64,000 bases of DNA from Tilletia caries (taxonomy: Eukaryota > Basidiomycota > Exobasidiomycetes > Tilletiales > Tilletiaceae): the NCBI GenBank assembly GCA_032718865.1, contig JALUTQ010000028.1, positions 372,001 to 436,000 of the forward strand. Direction: 5' to 3'. Of the stretch, positions 43,535 through 55,367 are shown one piece after another; the stretch's first letter is position 1; the number at the start of each line of letters is the position of its first letter. Under the pieces are notes generated by a model. The model did not search any database and was not told where the DNA came from. It was given only the letters and a program-made list of their open reading frames with translations. Position numbers and translations under genes: made by a program.

Positions 43535-46164
43535 CTACTGGATCGAGGAGGCGCTTCCCTCTTGCCCAGCTTCAGCATGTTCGAAAGGAGAATGACTGGT
43601 GGTGGACTGTAGAGCGGGATCGATCGCATTCATTTCCATCATCACGGCATCTTCAGTGCTACCGTCCGTCGCGGCCGCTTGAGACTCGAGTCCATGGGCC
43701 GTCGAAAGGGCCATCGCAACATCGGCCGAGTGTTGTATCACGTCTGCATCGACCTGCAGTTGAGCCTCCTTCGATCCGCTTACATCGTCATTGTGCGCGG
43801 AAGGTCCAGCATCCTGATCACCATTACCATCACCATCGCCATCTGTGCCCTCCTTGCCTTTGCCCTTGCCCTTCTTTTTCCTGACGCTAGGCTTGCGAGG
43901 TTTGCGCGGAGGGGCGTTCGGGTCTCGCTTACGGGGTGCAAATATCGACTCGTTCACCGGGAACTCGGGTCGATCCTGAGGCGCAGCCCTTGCACTCGTC
44001 GTAGCACGCTTTGCGACCAGGCCTGGTTGGGTGCGTCGGATGGAGGCGCGAGGATGGTCTAGCAAGGGAGGTGCATCCTCCTCCGTGTCGGCATTTGTCG
44101 TGTAGTGGGTTGATTGCGACACAGGCATGACGCCCTGATTCAACATGAAAAGGGCAGACGCGGCAACGTCGGAGGGTCCTTCTAGATCCGTCGAATCTAC
44201 CAAATCTGTGAGAGTAGATCAGCACATTGAGATACAACATGTATGAACACATAGATAGCGAGACAGTATTCACCTTCTGAGATGATCTCCCGATCTGTAT
44301 GAGATGCGTCTCTGTGTTCGGCTGCTGGATCAGGTGCAGGGAGATCACTGTTCGACTCCAAAGCCACGGATGGTGCAGACGTAAGCGGAGGCGGAGGCGG
44401 AGGAGGCATTGCAGCGACGTCGCTATCTGCTTCGTCATCAGCAATGTGGGTCCTGATATTCGAAGAAGCGGCCGAGGCGGCCATTCCGCTGCGCAGTGAC
44501 CTCGTAGGGGCCATAGAGTATGCAACATTGGCGCTAGACGACGAAGGCGAAGCCCATTGCTCGGGTGCACTGGAGCTAGATGCTGCCGATCTGGCGCTGG
44601 AGACAGCATATGGAATCCCTGATGGTTTCACAGCAATCGATTGAGGGGGATTCGTTCTGCGAAGAGCAGCGGTGGATCAGAATCAGCCTGGAAACGCAAT
44701 TCGAGCTCAAATGCAGTACGTACGAGTATGCAGCTGGCGGTGGAGCCAACGATCGAAGGTTCTCTGACGAGCGTCGCGACCTTGTCTCGCGTGCAACCTT
44801 TTTACCGGTAGCTTGCCACCAGCGACTCGAGGAGGCTTCAGGTGCAGCTTGTTCAGAGGTCGCTGCCAATGACTCGGGCAGAGGTGTATCTCTGGGATGC
44901 AGGCCAGTGTCTGTGTGAATAACGCAGAAATTGTCAGCTGAATAGTTCCTGATCGATTCGATATTGGCGAGCAGGGAACTGACAAAAGTATTGACTCTCG
45001 CCTCGCTTTCCGAGACGACGAGTGCCGACGTAAGGAAACTCAGCTCGGACGGCACGACCGAGAGCGGAGTCATTGACGCCTGTTACCCCGTACTTTTCGC
45101 AATCCTGCTGATAGCTATCTAAGACCTTTTTCCGGCTGATTTCTGCACCGTCCACAAGCATGTATCTGTCTTGGAGCCAGACGCGGGTGAAGAGCTCCGT
45201 CAAGGGGACCTGTACCATTCGTAGCATAAAGAGCGTGAGAACAAGACGGAACAGAGTGCAGAAGTGTCAGCTGAATGGCTGCATATACACTTACCAGCTT
45301 CTTCTTGTCCTCATTTTCGGCCCACATCCTTCCGATGCCTTCGAGCGTTTTCGTATCATCCTCAATCGTGGCGGTGACGTTCGAATACTTTTCGCGTCTT
45401 GGTTTGCGAGGCTTTTTCGGGGTGTCCGTCTGTTCGCCTGATTTGGGACGTCGTGCCCTCGGTTTGTTCGTTCTTCGCTTCTTCTTCGGCGCTTCGCCTG
45501 CAGTTCCGTCTGTGGGCTCCGCTGCATTGTCATCGCGTCCCGCTGAAGCACTGTTCATGAAATCGTTTCCGGCCATTTCAACACCTGGTCCGGGCGGCGG
45601 CGAGGGTGGTTGAAGAACCGAAGCGGACGAGCCGACATGTGAGATTCCGTTGCTTCCGCTGGCACTCTCGCCGTGCCCATTTGTCGTGAGCACATTGTAT
45701 GCAGGATCGGCCGCGGATGCGCGAGCGAATTCCATGGAGAATGCAGCGGAGCTGAGGCCTTCGGTCATCACGGGTGCTGTGTCGGCCGGCACATCGAAAC
45801 CGGCGGAGGACGACGCGAGCTGATCTGGCAAGGTACCGACGAGGGCAGCTGAGAATTGCGCTGCAAATGCGGCCAGCTGTTCGCGGGTGGCATTGGTGAC
45901 GTCGAGACCCGCCAGCTGATCTTCTTCGGGATGACCGTCTATGGCGGCAGGGTCTGGGGCATCGACCCCGTCCAGATGTACATGGGCATGGTCTTGCAGT
46001 TCATCCTTTTCCTCCTCAAGGACATCGTAGTGGGAGGCATGGGCACCTTGTTCGCCATGAACGAGGTTGCCGATGTCTGCACTATCCGCGAGTGCAGCAT
46101 CCCCAACACCCGGTGCGGGCGACGAGGCCGAGGCTGCGATGCTGTTCTCGGGCGGCGAGCTCAT
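43535..46164 (-). CDS. RFX-type winged-helix transcription factor
   Basis: Five exons (45295-46164, 44984-45209, 44724-44910, 44274-44656, 43535-44205) close to 778 residues. The RFX DNA-binding domain spans about 291-370, with WLQDRYMLVDGAEISRKKVLDSYQQDC, then ALGRAVRAEFPYVGTRRLGKRGESQYFYTGL, which has the conserved FP..TRRLG.RG.S.Y core. Just before it lies a basic stretch (KKKRRTNKPRARRPKSG, PKKPRKPRREKY) that may be a nuclear localisation signal. The rest is acidic, Ala/Ser/Pro-rich and unstructured, with a second Lys-rich patch (RKPSVRKKKGKGKGK). No other RFX dimerisation block is obvious. In yeasts RFX proteins (Crt1, Sak1) act in the DNA-damage response or differentiation; the role here is unknown. 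Divergent with SNX4 and convergent with POT1. Confidence 0.82.
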
Positions 46165-46424
46165 CGCGTCCCAAAGTCCCAACTCCGGGCGAGTGTTGTT
46201 CTCGGTGTGTTGGTCTTGCTGGCTTGTCACCAAGCAGGCGACCGCGTCGATGTCGTCCGCGCCCGTGTGCGAGGTACGCGTCGTCGATCCCGATAGACAT
46301 CACGTGGCTCGCAGCATCATGGTGATGAGGCGACGATGGCCGAGGGTCAGGCTCCCCAGGCTGTACGCACAGGTTCAAGGTTGCGTACGGGGAGCTCCCA
46401 CTATCGACTGGGCCGCATACAACA
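46165..46424. promoter_or_regulatory. Divergent RFX/SNX4 promoter
   Basis: Start codons at 46164 (minus) and 46425 (plus) leave 260 bp for both promoters. No TATA box seen. Confidence 0.4.
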
Positions 46425-48452
46425 ATGGAATACTCAGTGTCCGACGTCGGGGCAGGGCCATCCGCAACCACGAGCAAGAGCAACGGCAACGGCAACGGCA
46501 ATGGCAGCAGCAGCATGGCGGGAGGAGGAGCCGTCCTCATGCGAGCGTCTGAGTCCGAGCCTCTGACGTGGGAAGGTTACCTCCTCGTTCGGGTCACCGA
46601 CACGCGCCGCGAGCTCGAGGGGACCAAGGAGATGTTCATCAGCTACGGGATCCGAGCCGAGGTGAGTGTCGCCCTCGCGTCTAGCTCCTGCTCATTCTCG
46701 TACTTGAGCTGACCTCCGAGCTGCGCGCCTTCCTCAGACGAATCTCGCCCACTTCAACAGAACGCGGGTATCGACCCGGAGGCGGTTCCAGGACTTTGTC
46801 TTCCTACGGGATAATCTTGTCAAGGACTTCCCGGCCTGTGTAGTCGCCCCTATACCGGACAAACATCGACTTGGTGCGTTGTTGTGACGGTCTGATGCGG
46901 ACCCTGCTTCACAGACATGACCCCTAACCTTCGCTTGACTCTGCAGATTACCTGACTGGCGAGCGGTTCAGCAATGAATTTATCGAAAAGAGGAGAGAAG
47001 AGTACGTCGAAAGCTCTCGCCACACCCGTTTCTACTCTCAGCTGATCACACAACCCTGCCCTCTCGCTCTGCCTGGCGCACAGATTGCAAACGTTCCTCG
47101 AACGAGTGTGCAGGCATCCTACACTTCAACGAAGTCAGCTCCTCGCTGCATTCCTCGAATCTACAGAATGGGTGAGCAACCGAATGATCCTTATTTTGAA
47201 TACATGCTGCCTTGTGCGCTGACATTGGATGCCTCATCACAGCACGTCGATATGCATGTTCATGCTTCTAAAGTATCCTCCGAGGTCGGCCCAACAGGCG
47301 GCATTCTGGATTCCATCTCAGATACACTACTCAACAGCTTTGCCAAAGTACGCAAGCCAGACGAACGTTTCCTCGAGATGCGAGAAGGTTTAGATCGTTT
47401 CGAAGAGGCCATGGCAAATACGGAGAGAGTCACATTGAGAAAACGTACGCGTGTTTCGGGTGAGTAGACACTGATTTCGCCCCCTTACCCCCTCACTTAC
47501 AACTCTCAACCTCCGGCCATAGTGCCCAATGACCTTCGTGTCATCCCCCTCCCAAAAAAAGGCATGTTTCATTGACGCCCTTACTGACCGTGCGCCCAGC
47601 TCTGACCCTCAACGACGTATATGCTCCATCTCTTGGCGCTGTGCCCGAAGATTTGGCCTCGGACTACGAGGAACTTGCCGCCGCCTTCGAGGGTCTTGGC
47701 TCACTGGAAAGTGGCATTACCGATCCCCTCAACCGCTTCGCAAACACTCTGCTCGAATTTGCAAAGCTTCAACGGAATGTGGTGAGTTCTCGGCTACATG
47801 CATACATGTTAGGTATTGCCATCTGACCCATCAAGCCTCTTGATTTCTCAGAGCGAGAGATCAACGGATACGATGCTGTCGCAAATGCACTCCATGCTTG
47901 GCTACACAGCATCACATAAGGCGGTCCTCAAACTACGCGATCAGAAACAGATCGACTTTGAGGAACTGGTCGACTATCTGTCTGGCGTTGTCGCCGAGCG
48001 AGACCGACTCGCGTCCCTGGCAAGTCCGTACGGTGCTGGGCATGGCCAAGGAGGTGTACGAAGTGGAATCACTGGATTTCTGAGAGATCGAGTGGACAGT
48101 CTGCGAGGCGTGGATGAGGAGCGGACGAGGGTGGAACGAATGCAAAGGCTGGACGGACGCATTCAAGAGGTACGTCGGATTCTTAATGCTTCTTGAAAGG
48201 TGCGCTACCGCTGACCACCGCTTTCCTTCTTATGCAAATTAGCTGCAAGAAGCAGTCACGACGGCGCACGACACCTCCATCGCCTTCAACGCGGAGATGG
48301 TCCGGGAGGCCGATATCTTCAACATGGCGAAGGCTCAGGAGATGAAGGAACTCCTAGGGACGCTTGCCGACGGCCAGATTGAGCTCTATCGCAGCGCGAT
48401 GGAAAGCTTTGATGCCCTGATCCCATCTATCGAACGCATCCGCGTTGACTGA
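46425..48452 (+). CDS. SNX4: Sorting nexin SNX4/ATG24 (PX-BAR)
   Basis: Endosomal phosphoinositide-binding protein for recycling and selective autophagy. Exons 46425-46661, 46738-46873, 46947-47001, 47084-47171, 47243-47459, 47600-47781, 47852-48169 and 48243-48452 close to 480 residues. The PX domain (about 50-165) reads WEGYLLVRVTD, then THF-like NLAHFNRTRVSTRRRFQDFVFLRDNL, IPDKHR, DYLTGERFSNEFIEKRR and FLERVCRHPTLQRSQLLAAFLEST. The phosphoinositide Arg is in the RRRFQDF segment. The remaining two thirds form the helical BAR region (SISDTLLNSFAKVRKPDERFLEMR, DLASDYEELAAAFEGLGSLESGITDPLNRFA, YLSGVVAERDRLASL, AFNAEMVREADIF). Between exons 5 and 6 a 15-nt microexon (about 47523-47537) is possible; it would add five residues without changing the frame. 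Confidence 0.92.
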
Positions 48453-48464
48453 ATCGTAATCATA

Positions 48465-48481
48465 CCCCCCCCCCCCCCCCC
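48465..48481 (+). repeat. Poly-C tract (17 C)
   Basis: Homopolymer directly after the SNX4 stop. Likely hard to sequence; length is unreliable. Confidence 0.9.
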
Positions 48482-48620
48482 TCCCCTTCATATCTCATCC
48501 CTCTTGCGGACCTTTGGTCAGATCTGAAGCCACGTGGAAATGGTCTTGTCTAAAAATTTGGGCCGCTTCCCTTTTGTCAGCTGCTGTCCACATCGACGTT
48601 CAGACTGGAGTAACAGGAAG

Positions 48621-49707
48621 ATGTGGCCATTCTCAACAGGCAGCAGCGGGGACGGCAAGCGGAAGGCAGAGGCACCCGCAGCGGTGGCGCCGCACCCGCT
48701 CCCACCGGGCGTGACCTCGGGGGACACCTGTCCCGTCGACGAAAGCACGCGGCAGGCATGGCTCGACACCCAGCGACAGAAGGAGCCGCAGCCGCCACAG
48801 CTCGTGATCGCCGCGCTGCCGGGCAAAGTTGGGGAAACCTCTGCGGCGGGGGGACGACGGGCAGCGGTAGAAGCGCAGCGAGCGGCGGCCTTGTCGAAGT
48901 CGCGCGAGGTCTCCTCGATCCCTCGTGCTGGCGACAGCGGGTACAACGGCGGGGAGGGCGATGGTGCCGCCCCGAAGTCGACACCGCCTGTGCCTTCGTC
49001 ATCAGCAGCAGCAGATGCGTCTGGCTCAAGTGAGGGGATTGCAGCGCAGGCGCAGGCCCAAGGAAGCAACTGGGTCTACCCATCTCCAGCCCAATTCTAC
49101 TCGGCCATGGCCCGCAAGAACCACAACCCATCGGCAGACGACATGCCCATCGTTGTCTCGATCCACAACGCTGTCAACGAACGGGCATGGCAGGAAATTA
49201 TCGCCTGGGAACGGGGATGGCTTGGGTCCGGCGTGGGAGAAGAAGGGCAGCGGCGGCGGAAGGAGCCTGCGGAGGAGTGTGGGGGGCTCAAGCTGGTTAG
49301 CTTCACTGGCAAGCCGCATCAGCTTACATGGCGAGCATGGGGACGGACGTTATTAGGGTGAGTCTCACTCGGGCTCTGATCGAGGATGATGGACTCTCTG
49401 CGCCGCGTTCTGAGAAGCCGCTCAACCCTCAATGTTACCGCTCCCCCGACTCAGATATTCGGCACCTTTCGATCGCCACGACTGGATCGTCGACCGATGT
49501 GGGAATCAAGTGCGCTACATCATCGACTTCTACACAGGTCGACCCATTGTAGCCGCGCGCACGTCTCCGACAGGCGGGCCCGTACAGAATCTGGCCTTCT
49601 ACCTCGATGTCAGACCGGCCCCTGACACAGTTCAGGGTTGGGCGATGCGATTCCACAGGACGTGGCTCAGGTTTACGGGTGATGCGCCTAAGCCTGGCGC
49701 ATCGTGA
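48621..49707 (+). CDS. CYC3: Holocytochrome-c synthase (cytochrome c heme lyase)
   Basis: Attaches heme to apocytochrome c in the mitochondrial intermembrane space. Exons 48621-49357 and 49455-49707 close to 329 residues. The start [10 protein letters not shown] is chosen because it matches the short N terminus of the family; an in-frame ATG at 48540 is less likely. A CP heme-regulatory motif appears as TCPVDES. The core reads [40 protein letters not shown] (including the conserved His-Asn pair), [17 protein letters not shown] and [23 protein letters not shown], ending in [11 protein letters not shown]. The splice at 49357/49455 joins [19 protein letters not shown] box lies at 48531-48536, 85 bp upstream of the ATG. 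Confidence 0.94.
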
Positions 49708-49885
49708 ATTTCCCTATCTTCCCCTCGCTGGAACCACGGCAGCAATGTGCATATAATCAGAATCCCATCGCAATGCTATGCAGCACCACTCCATCTTGTC
49801 CTCCCGTTCGCCGTGCACACTTTCTTCGGGGAGCAGCCTGGGTCGTGTTGGGCCAAAGCAGAAAACACGAGCAAAGATGGAAATT

Positions 49886-50507
49886 TCACGACTCCCCCTC
49901 GCCACCCGCTGAAAAGATCTCCGGATACTTGGCCGATACTTGTACAGCTTGCTCGACCAAGTTCAGATCGAGCGATTCCCCGAATTGTACCGTAGTGAAC
50001 TCGCGCAGTTGGTCGCCTGAGTCGCTGACCTTGCCGATGACCTCGATGTAGGTGTTGGCAGATACTACCGTGTCCTACGGAAGACGCGCACGCGCGGGGT
50101 GCGGGGAGAGAGGATAGCGGGTCAAGTCAGTATGTTGCGAGGAGGCGCTTACAGCAGCTTTGCTGGTACTCACCAGGGAGCTGTGCGATCAGGACGACGC
50201 GGAAAGGACGGCGCACGAGCGAGGAGAGTTCGGTTCGATTCAGCACAGCACCAACACTCCTCGAAGGATCCGACAGCAACTTGCAAAAACTCACAGGTGA
50301 ACTTCGATGACGCCGAGGTCCGAAGTCTGCAGAAGTAGTAGGGTGTCTACGACCTGTGAACAAACCGGAAGTCAGCTTTCTGTCCCCCGAGAGCGTCATT
50401 CATCAGGAGTGTTTTTCTCTCACCTTTTCGACCTTGCCCACAACTCTGACGGTCTTGCCCCGGAACGAGGGAAGCATGGACGAGTTGATCATTGGTGTGG
50501 CCTCCAT
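49886..50507 (-). CDS. RFA3: Replication protein A small subunit (RPA3/RPA14)
   Basis: Small OB-fold subunit of the RPA trimer that coats single-stranded DNA. Exons 50424-50507, 50295-50353, 50174-50180 and 49886-50074 close to 112 residues, normal for the family. It starts MEATPMINSSMLPSFRGKTVRVVGKVEK, which is the first OB strand pair, continues LLLQTSDLGVIEVHL and ends with TYIEVIGKVSD, TVQFGESLDLNLVEQAVQVSAKYPEIF, the helix used for trimerisation. Exon 3 is a 7-nt microexon (CTCCCTG) flanked by CACAG and GTGAGT; skipping it would run into a stop immediately, so it is required. Convergent with CYC3. Confidence 0.88.
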
Positions 50508-50667
50508 CCTGGTCGATCGCGTGCGACAAGTGTGAGGTTTGTAGTTGGTGGAATGGCGGAAGGACGAGCGAAATGGGGGGAACCTCAAAAAGTGTTGGCT
50601 TGCTCCGGACGCGCTCCGCTTCGCTTCGCATCGACGCGACGCGACGCGATTTTCTCAACACCAACTT

Positions 50668-50693
50668 TCTGTCTGTCTGTCTGTCTGTCTGTC
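50668..50693 (+). repeat. (TCTG)n microsatellite
   Basis: About six tandem TCTG units upstream of RPA3 and before the transporter stop. No gene overlaps it. Confidence 0.9.
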
Positions 50694-50866
50694 AAGCGGA
50701 GAAAGGGAGGACCAACGAGGATCAAGGAGGCGGTATAATGGAGCATTGTTGATTGTATGTACGGTTCTGTGGATGTATAGAGTTCGCGTTTGACCATGAC
50801 CTTGCAGAGATAAAGCAGCCTCCCCGCCCAGCGACCCGCTGACCTTCCCCCCCTTTTTTTCCCGCC

Positions 50867-53668
50867 CTAAGCCGCTCTGGGTGTCCGCAGTAATGATTCG
50901 CCTTCCAACTCGTTCGCCCTTTCAGCGTCGGTATGTTCCGCATCTGTATCTGAAGAGAGAGAGAGATAATGAGCACATCAAATCCCACAAAAAGGTCGGT
51001 CAATGATAAGGAAGGCCCAGTTGCGCTCACCCGTCGAGTTTCCATGACCTTCGGAGTCGATGTCAGAATAACCCGTGTCGGACGATAGCGAGTACCGAGG
51101 TGGTCTAGACACCAAATTTTGTGGGCGGTCATGTTGCCCGTCCTGCGACTGATCGCTGTCCCAGCCATTCGTAGCCGCATGATAGCTGCGAACACTTCCC
51201 GTCCCCTGATTCCTCTCATTCAAACCGCTCCCTTCAAGTGAAGGACCCGCCCGTTGCCGTCGACCAGAGACGGATAGCTTACCGCTATCATCTGCGCGAT
51301 GGAGCGAAGGTTGGCTGTCCGATGGCGCCGACGCGACTCGTCTCCGCCTGGACACGCTGCCGAATCGCCCCTTTGGTTTGGATGATGAGTGACGGCGATG
51401 AATGTGCCTTTCGGGCAGCGTCAGATTCGGAAGCGCCAGAGCGAAGAAGAGGGCAGGGAGCAGAAATAGAGTGGCGGTGATGCAGAGCAACCGCATCGTC
51501 TGTACCCATGCTTCGCTGATTCCATTCCGGATGGGGGAGCCCATCGGATAGGAGAGAGCTACTTGAAGACTGCTGTAAATGGAATTTCGTTCCTCGGTTG
51601 GTAGTTGAGGCTGAGGAGGCGGGCACCAGTTCATCAGCTTCCAGATGCCTGCATGTACCGCGGCATTTCATCGACTCACCAGTGCAAGCGCCAACTGCTT
51701 TGGCAGATCACCGGCAAACAACATGCCAGCCAATGCGGAGCCTATGGCAGCTCCGATCTCCGCAGTGAGAAGCTCGAGAGCGGTGACCGCCGCAACATCT
51801 TTACGCTGTACTGCAATCTGAACGGCCACTTGCATCACGATGGCGATGGAGCCGCCACCAATGCCCTGCAAGAGCTGACAGAGTACCAAAACGATTGTTG
51901 GGTCGTCGGCGTTGCGATACTTGATCACTGTGTGTCGCGGGAGAATGAGCCATGAGCATGAGTGCACAGTTGCAGGTGCAAGATTTTGGGCTGAACACTC
52001 ACTGAGTGAGACGCCGATCAGTCTTATCACCACCCCCCACACCAGAATGCTTTTGAAGCGACGATTCCTGGCCATGATCAAGCCGACGAAGATGCCTTGT
52101 GCTGTACTCGTGACATTTTGAGTCGATGCAAACCAGCCCGTCTGTAGAAGCAGGAATCAGGACCGAAATGATTTGAAGCAATATCAGGAAGCCGAAACTC
52201 TTCGCTCACCTGCGTCTGGTCCCATCCCTTGACAATCTGAACGAAGCTGCTCAGGTATGACCAGCTCAAGAAGAAAGAGCCGAAGTCCGCAATGCCGATG
52301 AGGCAAACCAGAACCACAGTCTTGTTGGTGAAAAAGCGGAGCGGAAGTAGTGGTTCGCGCACGAAGGCCTCCCATCGAATGAATGCGGCCACAAGGACCA
52401 GACCGAGAATGAACAGCAGTTTGGCAACACCTGTTTAGAGAAAAGAGTGGAAGGAAAATCCAAGGCAAAAGGTCGGTTTTCAGCGCATCTCCATGGGGGG
52501 GGGGAGGCGAGAACGTACCTGTGTCAACGGAACTACCGTGGCCCCTCAAAGTGATCGGTAGCAGCATGAGTGCAAAGGACAGACTGAAGAGCACAATGCC
52601 AAACACGTCAAGCTCGGTTGCAAGTATGCGCATCGTATGACCAAGATTTTGGCTTTCGTCCAACACACGATGCCGTAAGCCTGCACGTCGAGCATGTCTT
52701 TGTCCAATAGTGAGGGTGACGAGCAAAGGTGCAGCCGCAATGGGCATGGCGATAACCCACATCCCATAGCCCAGTCTCCAAGTGCCGTTCCGGAGGACGA
52801 GATCGACCAGTGGCCCTGCAAGCAGGAAGTTGATGAGGAAGGGCAAGTTGCACAGTCCGATGACGAGGCCTCGATAACGTGGAGCCGTAGTATCTGCGAC
52901 GATGATGCTTTGCAATGTTTGAAGACCCGTTATCCCGGCGGAGACGAGCATGAGGCCGCATAGTAAGGACCGAAGAGATGCGGAGAAGGTGACGATGAGG
53001 TAGCCGCACATGTAAAGGAGCAAACTGAAGGTATATGCTTGTGCTCGTCCAAAGACATCGCTGATCTTCGCAAGGGGACTGATAGCGATGCGAGGAAGAC
53101 CGGAGCCGGAGGAGACAAGAGTTGGGGTTCGAACATCAGTGCATGGACATTCCAGATCGGAAGCTTGTCACACTTACGGTTTAGCGATGGCCATCGTAAG
53201 TTGCTGGACGATGGAAACGGTACTGAACGCAGACAGGGCGCCGAACTCAGAGCACGCCCAATTGAGATACAGGTAGCCGGTATTGCCGTCCAATGAGATG
53301 GCGAAAGCAATGCAGAAAATCTGCAAAAGATATACCAAGATGATGTTTAGCCAGTAGACGAGATCTAGACGAGAAGATGGCTGACTCACCGCAGAATAGA
53401 GTACAGCATAACGATACTTGTTCCGCCTTCTGTTATTCCTCTGCGTCAGGCTTGACGTCGGAGCGCCATCGTTACCGTCCCCGTTCCCATTCCCATTCCC
53501 AAATCCAGATTCCGCATCAAGGTCGGTAGCTACCGAGCGGCTGGCGGTGCTTGCTGAGCTTAGCTCCGTGGACCTAGAGGGATGTCGAGTCCGGTGCTGC
53601 GCGGAGAGTTCCCTCTCTGAGGGCGCCGCCAGTTGTCCTTCTCGAGCTCTGGAGCTGCTTCCGGCCAT
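50867..53668 (-). CDS. MFS transporter, siderophore-iron (SIT/ARN) type
   Basis: Predicted 14-span major facilitator. Eight exons (53390-53668, 53178-53320, 52519-53078, 52210-52430, 52003-52141, 51680-51927, 51031-51610, 50867-50949) close to 750 residues. After a ~95-residue cytosolic start the first span is interrupted by intron 1. MFS landmarks are PPLAKISDVFGRAQAY (motif A region), SIIVADTTAPRYRGLVIGLCNLPFLINFLLAGPLVD, TGWFASTQNVTSTAQGIFVGLIMA and QLLQGIGGGSIAIVMQVAVQ. The pattern of a D/T-x-x-x-RG-L after helix 5 and the long loop between spans 6 and 7 fit fungal siderophore transporters, though the substrate is inferred. A hydrophilic ~190-residue tail rich in Ser, Arg and Asp follows the last span and ends LLRTPRAA. 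A TATA box lies about 270 bp upstream. Confidence 0.85.
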
Positions 53669-55358
53669 TGGATGAGAGCTTCGATATTCTGTTGCTGAAT
53701 GCCAGAGCTGTCGTGATTCTTGCTTGTGGAGAGGCTGGAATGGCGACTCCTGAGGAGGTGAGGTAAGGAAAGTTGCCGACCCGGCCGCTACTTCTTGACT
53801 GCGCTTCGTTTCTGCTATCCAAGCAGATCCGCCCTTGCTTTCGAGGCAGAGCGCCCGTCTGGCGAAGATGGAAGCTGGGCTTTCAGGAGTGTGTCGGAAG
53901 GCGGCCCTTAGCGTGGAGAACCCAGTCCCGTTTGCGCCTTATATACACCTACAGAAGCTCGAGCCCGCGAGCAAGACGCAGAAGAGCGGACCAAGGCGAG
54001 GGAGGAGCAAGAATGAAGTCGGGCGAGATGAATGAATAATGAATGTGGGACCGAACCCCCTGGAGGCTGGAAGTGTTGCTGTTTGTCCTGGAATCGCTGA
54101 TGAGGCGATGGGCGCCTAAAAACGCTCCGAGCTGAGGAACGCCGACGCGATCACGTGAGGCTCCTTCTGGGCGCGACGCGAAATGAGATCCCCTGCGCTG
54201 GCCAAACGACGAACGACGGTGTGGTTGTCTTCCGCGTCGCTGCTCGATGCTCGATGCTCGCAAGAAGGTAAGGTGCGGTGTGGTCAAGCTCCATGTTCCT
54301 GCTGAGCGTTCCTGCTGAGTGCTGATGCGCTGATGGATGGTTGAAGCATTGACATATTGACGCGTCGAAGAGACCGACATCGGTGTCGAGCGTGGACGGT
54401 TCGATATCGGGTACCTGCATTTCCAGATGGCCATCAGTACGATAGTACATAGTGCGAGTAGTAGATTCATTCGGACAGCCCTTTCATACGCCCTCGCCGC
54501 CCGCCTTGAGCTGACCGCTGACCTCTCTCGTCGACGTCCGCAGCGCGTCAGGCATTGTGGCCATACATGTTGACCTCGCTGCCCTGCCTTTGCTCACACT
54601 TTCCTGTTCGACCCGCCCTCAGCGCCTTTTCACAGTTCACCGTTCACCAGGTCTGCTGATCGCCGACCGTGCGTGGTCCCGTAAATCATATATAGCTCCC
54701 TCCCTCGCTCCCTCTGAGCCTCTCTTTTACTTTGGTGGCTGACACTCATCTCTACCTTGTACAATGATACTCCGCCCCTACTTCTGCGATCAACAAAATA
54801 TAACGACGATCACAGCCACAAACCCGTTATCAGATCCACATTTTGCGTCTACTAACTACGACTACTGCTTCACACACATCGCTTCTCAGATTGACTATTA
54901 ACTTGCAGATATACATATTAAGCTGTAATATGATGCAGGGACTTAAACGAAGGCGACGCCGACGGGGACCTTTTCTTGCTCAGATTTCAGAACACCACCA
55001 CCCAACCCGCCGTAGAGGAGGCCGGCCGCAAGCACAACTCCCCGTCGTCAACGCGTCAACAATCAACATCGTTCGATAATCGCCCACGGAATTGGTCAGC
55101 GTCGCGCTCACACAGGTCAGTCGGCAGTAACGTCACGCACGTTCCCCTCGACGTCGGATCTGGAGGAGCTTGAAGTCTTGACGAGGAGCTACCCGCTCAC
55201 GGAAGCGATTCGCAAGCAAGGGGCTCTGATGAGCGCGATCGCTTTGGAAGCTCGAAGACGGTGTGATTTTGTTCATTCGGTGCAGGTATTATTAACAGAA
55301 CCAGTGGGAGATAGAAAGAGGTCCAAAGCAGCAGCAGAGAGGGGGAAGAGCAAAGCTC
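53669..55358. other. Long intergenic region with an unresolved, possibly disrupted gene
   Basis: About 1.7 kb. It contains the transporter promoter, a CACGTG box at 54152-54157 and a second TATA-like sequence (CATATATAG, about 54686-54694) on the plus strand. Downstream of that, two stretches have coding-like codon use in different frames: 54990-55110 (reads NTTTQPAVEEAGRKHN) and 55150-55367 (reads DLEELEVLTRSYPLTEAIRK). I could not connect them with a credible intron. The second frame runs straight into the TIR element at 55368. No family is recognised. Confidence 0.4.
53939..53945 (-). promoter_or_regulatory. TATA box of the transporter gene
   Basis: Reads TATATAA on the minus strand, about 270 bp upstream of the transporter ATG at 53668. 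Confidence 0.5.
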
Positions 55359-55367
55359 GCTATAGGG
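55359..55367 (+). repeat. 9-bp target-site duplication, left copy (GCTATAGGG)
   Basis: Identical to 62467-62475 in the same orientation, and each copy directly abuts a TIR. Confidence 0.9.

Noticed and set aside
48465..48481. Poly-C tract as a regulatory element
   Set aside because: A simple homopolymer after a stop codon; no surrounding structure supports a function.
54765..54902. Short ORF starting at the ATG at 54765
   Set aside because: Forty-five codons without family or consistent composition, and no clear splice to the later coding-like stretches.
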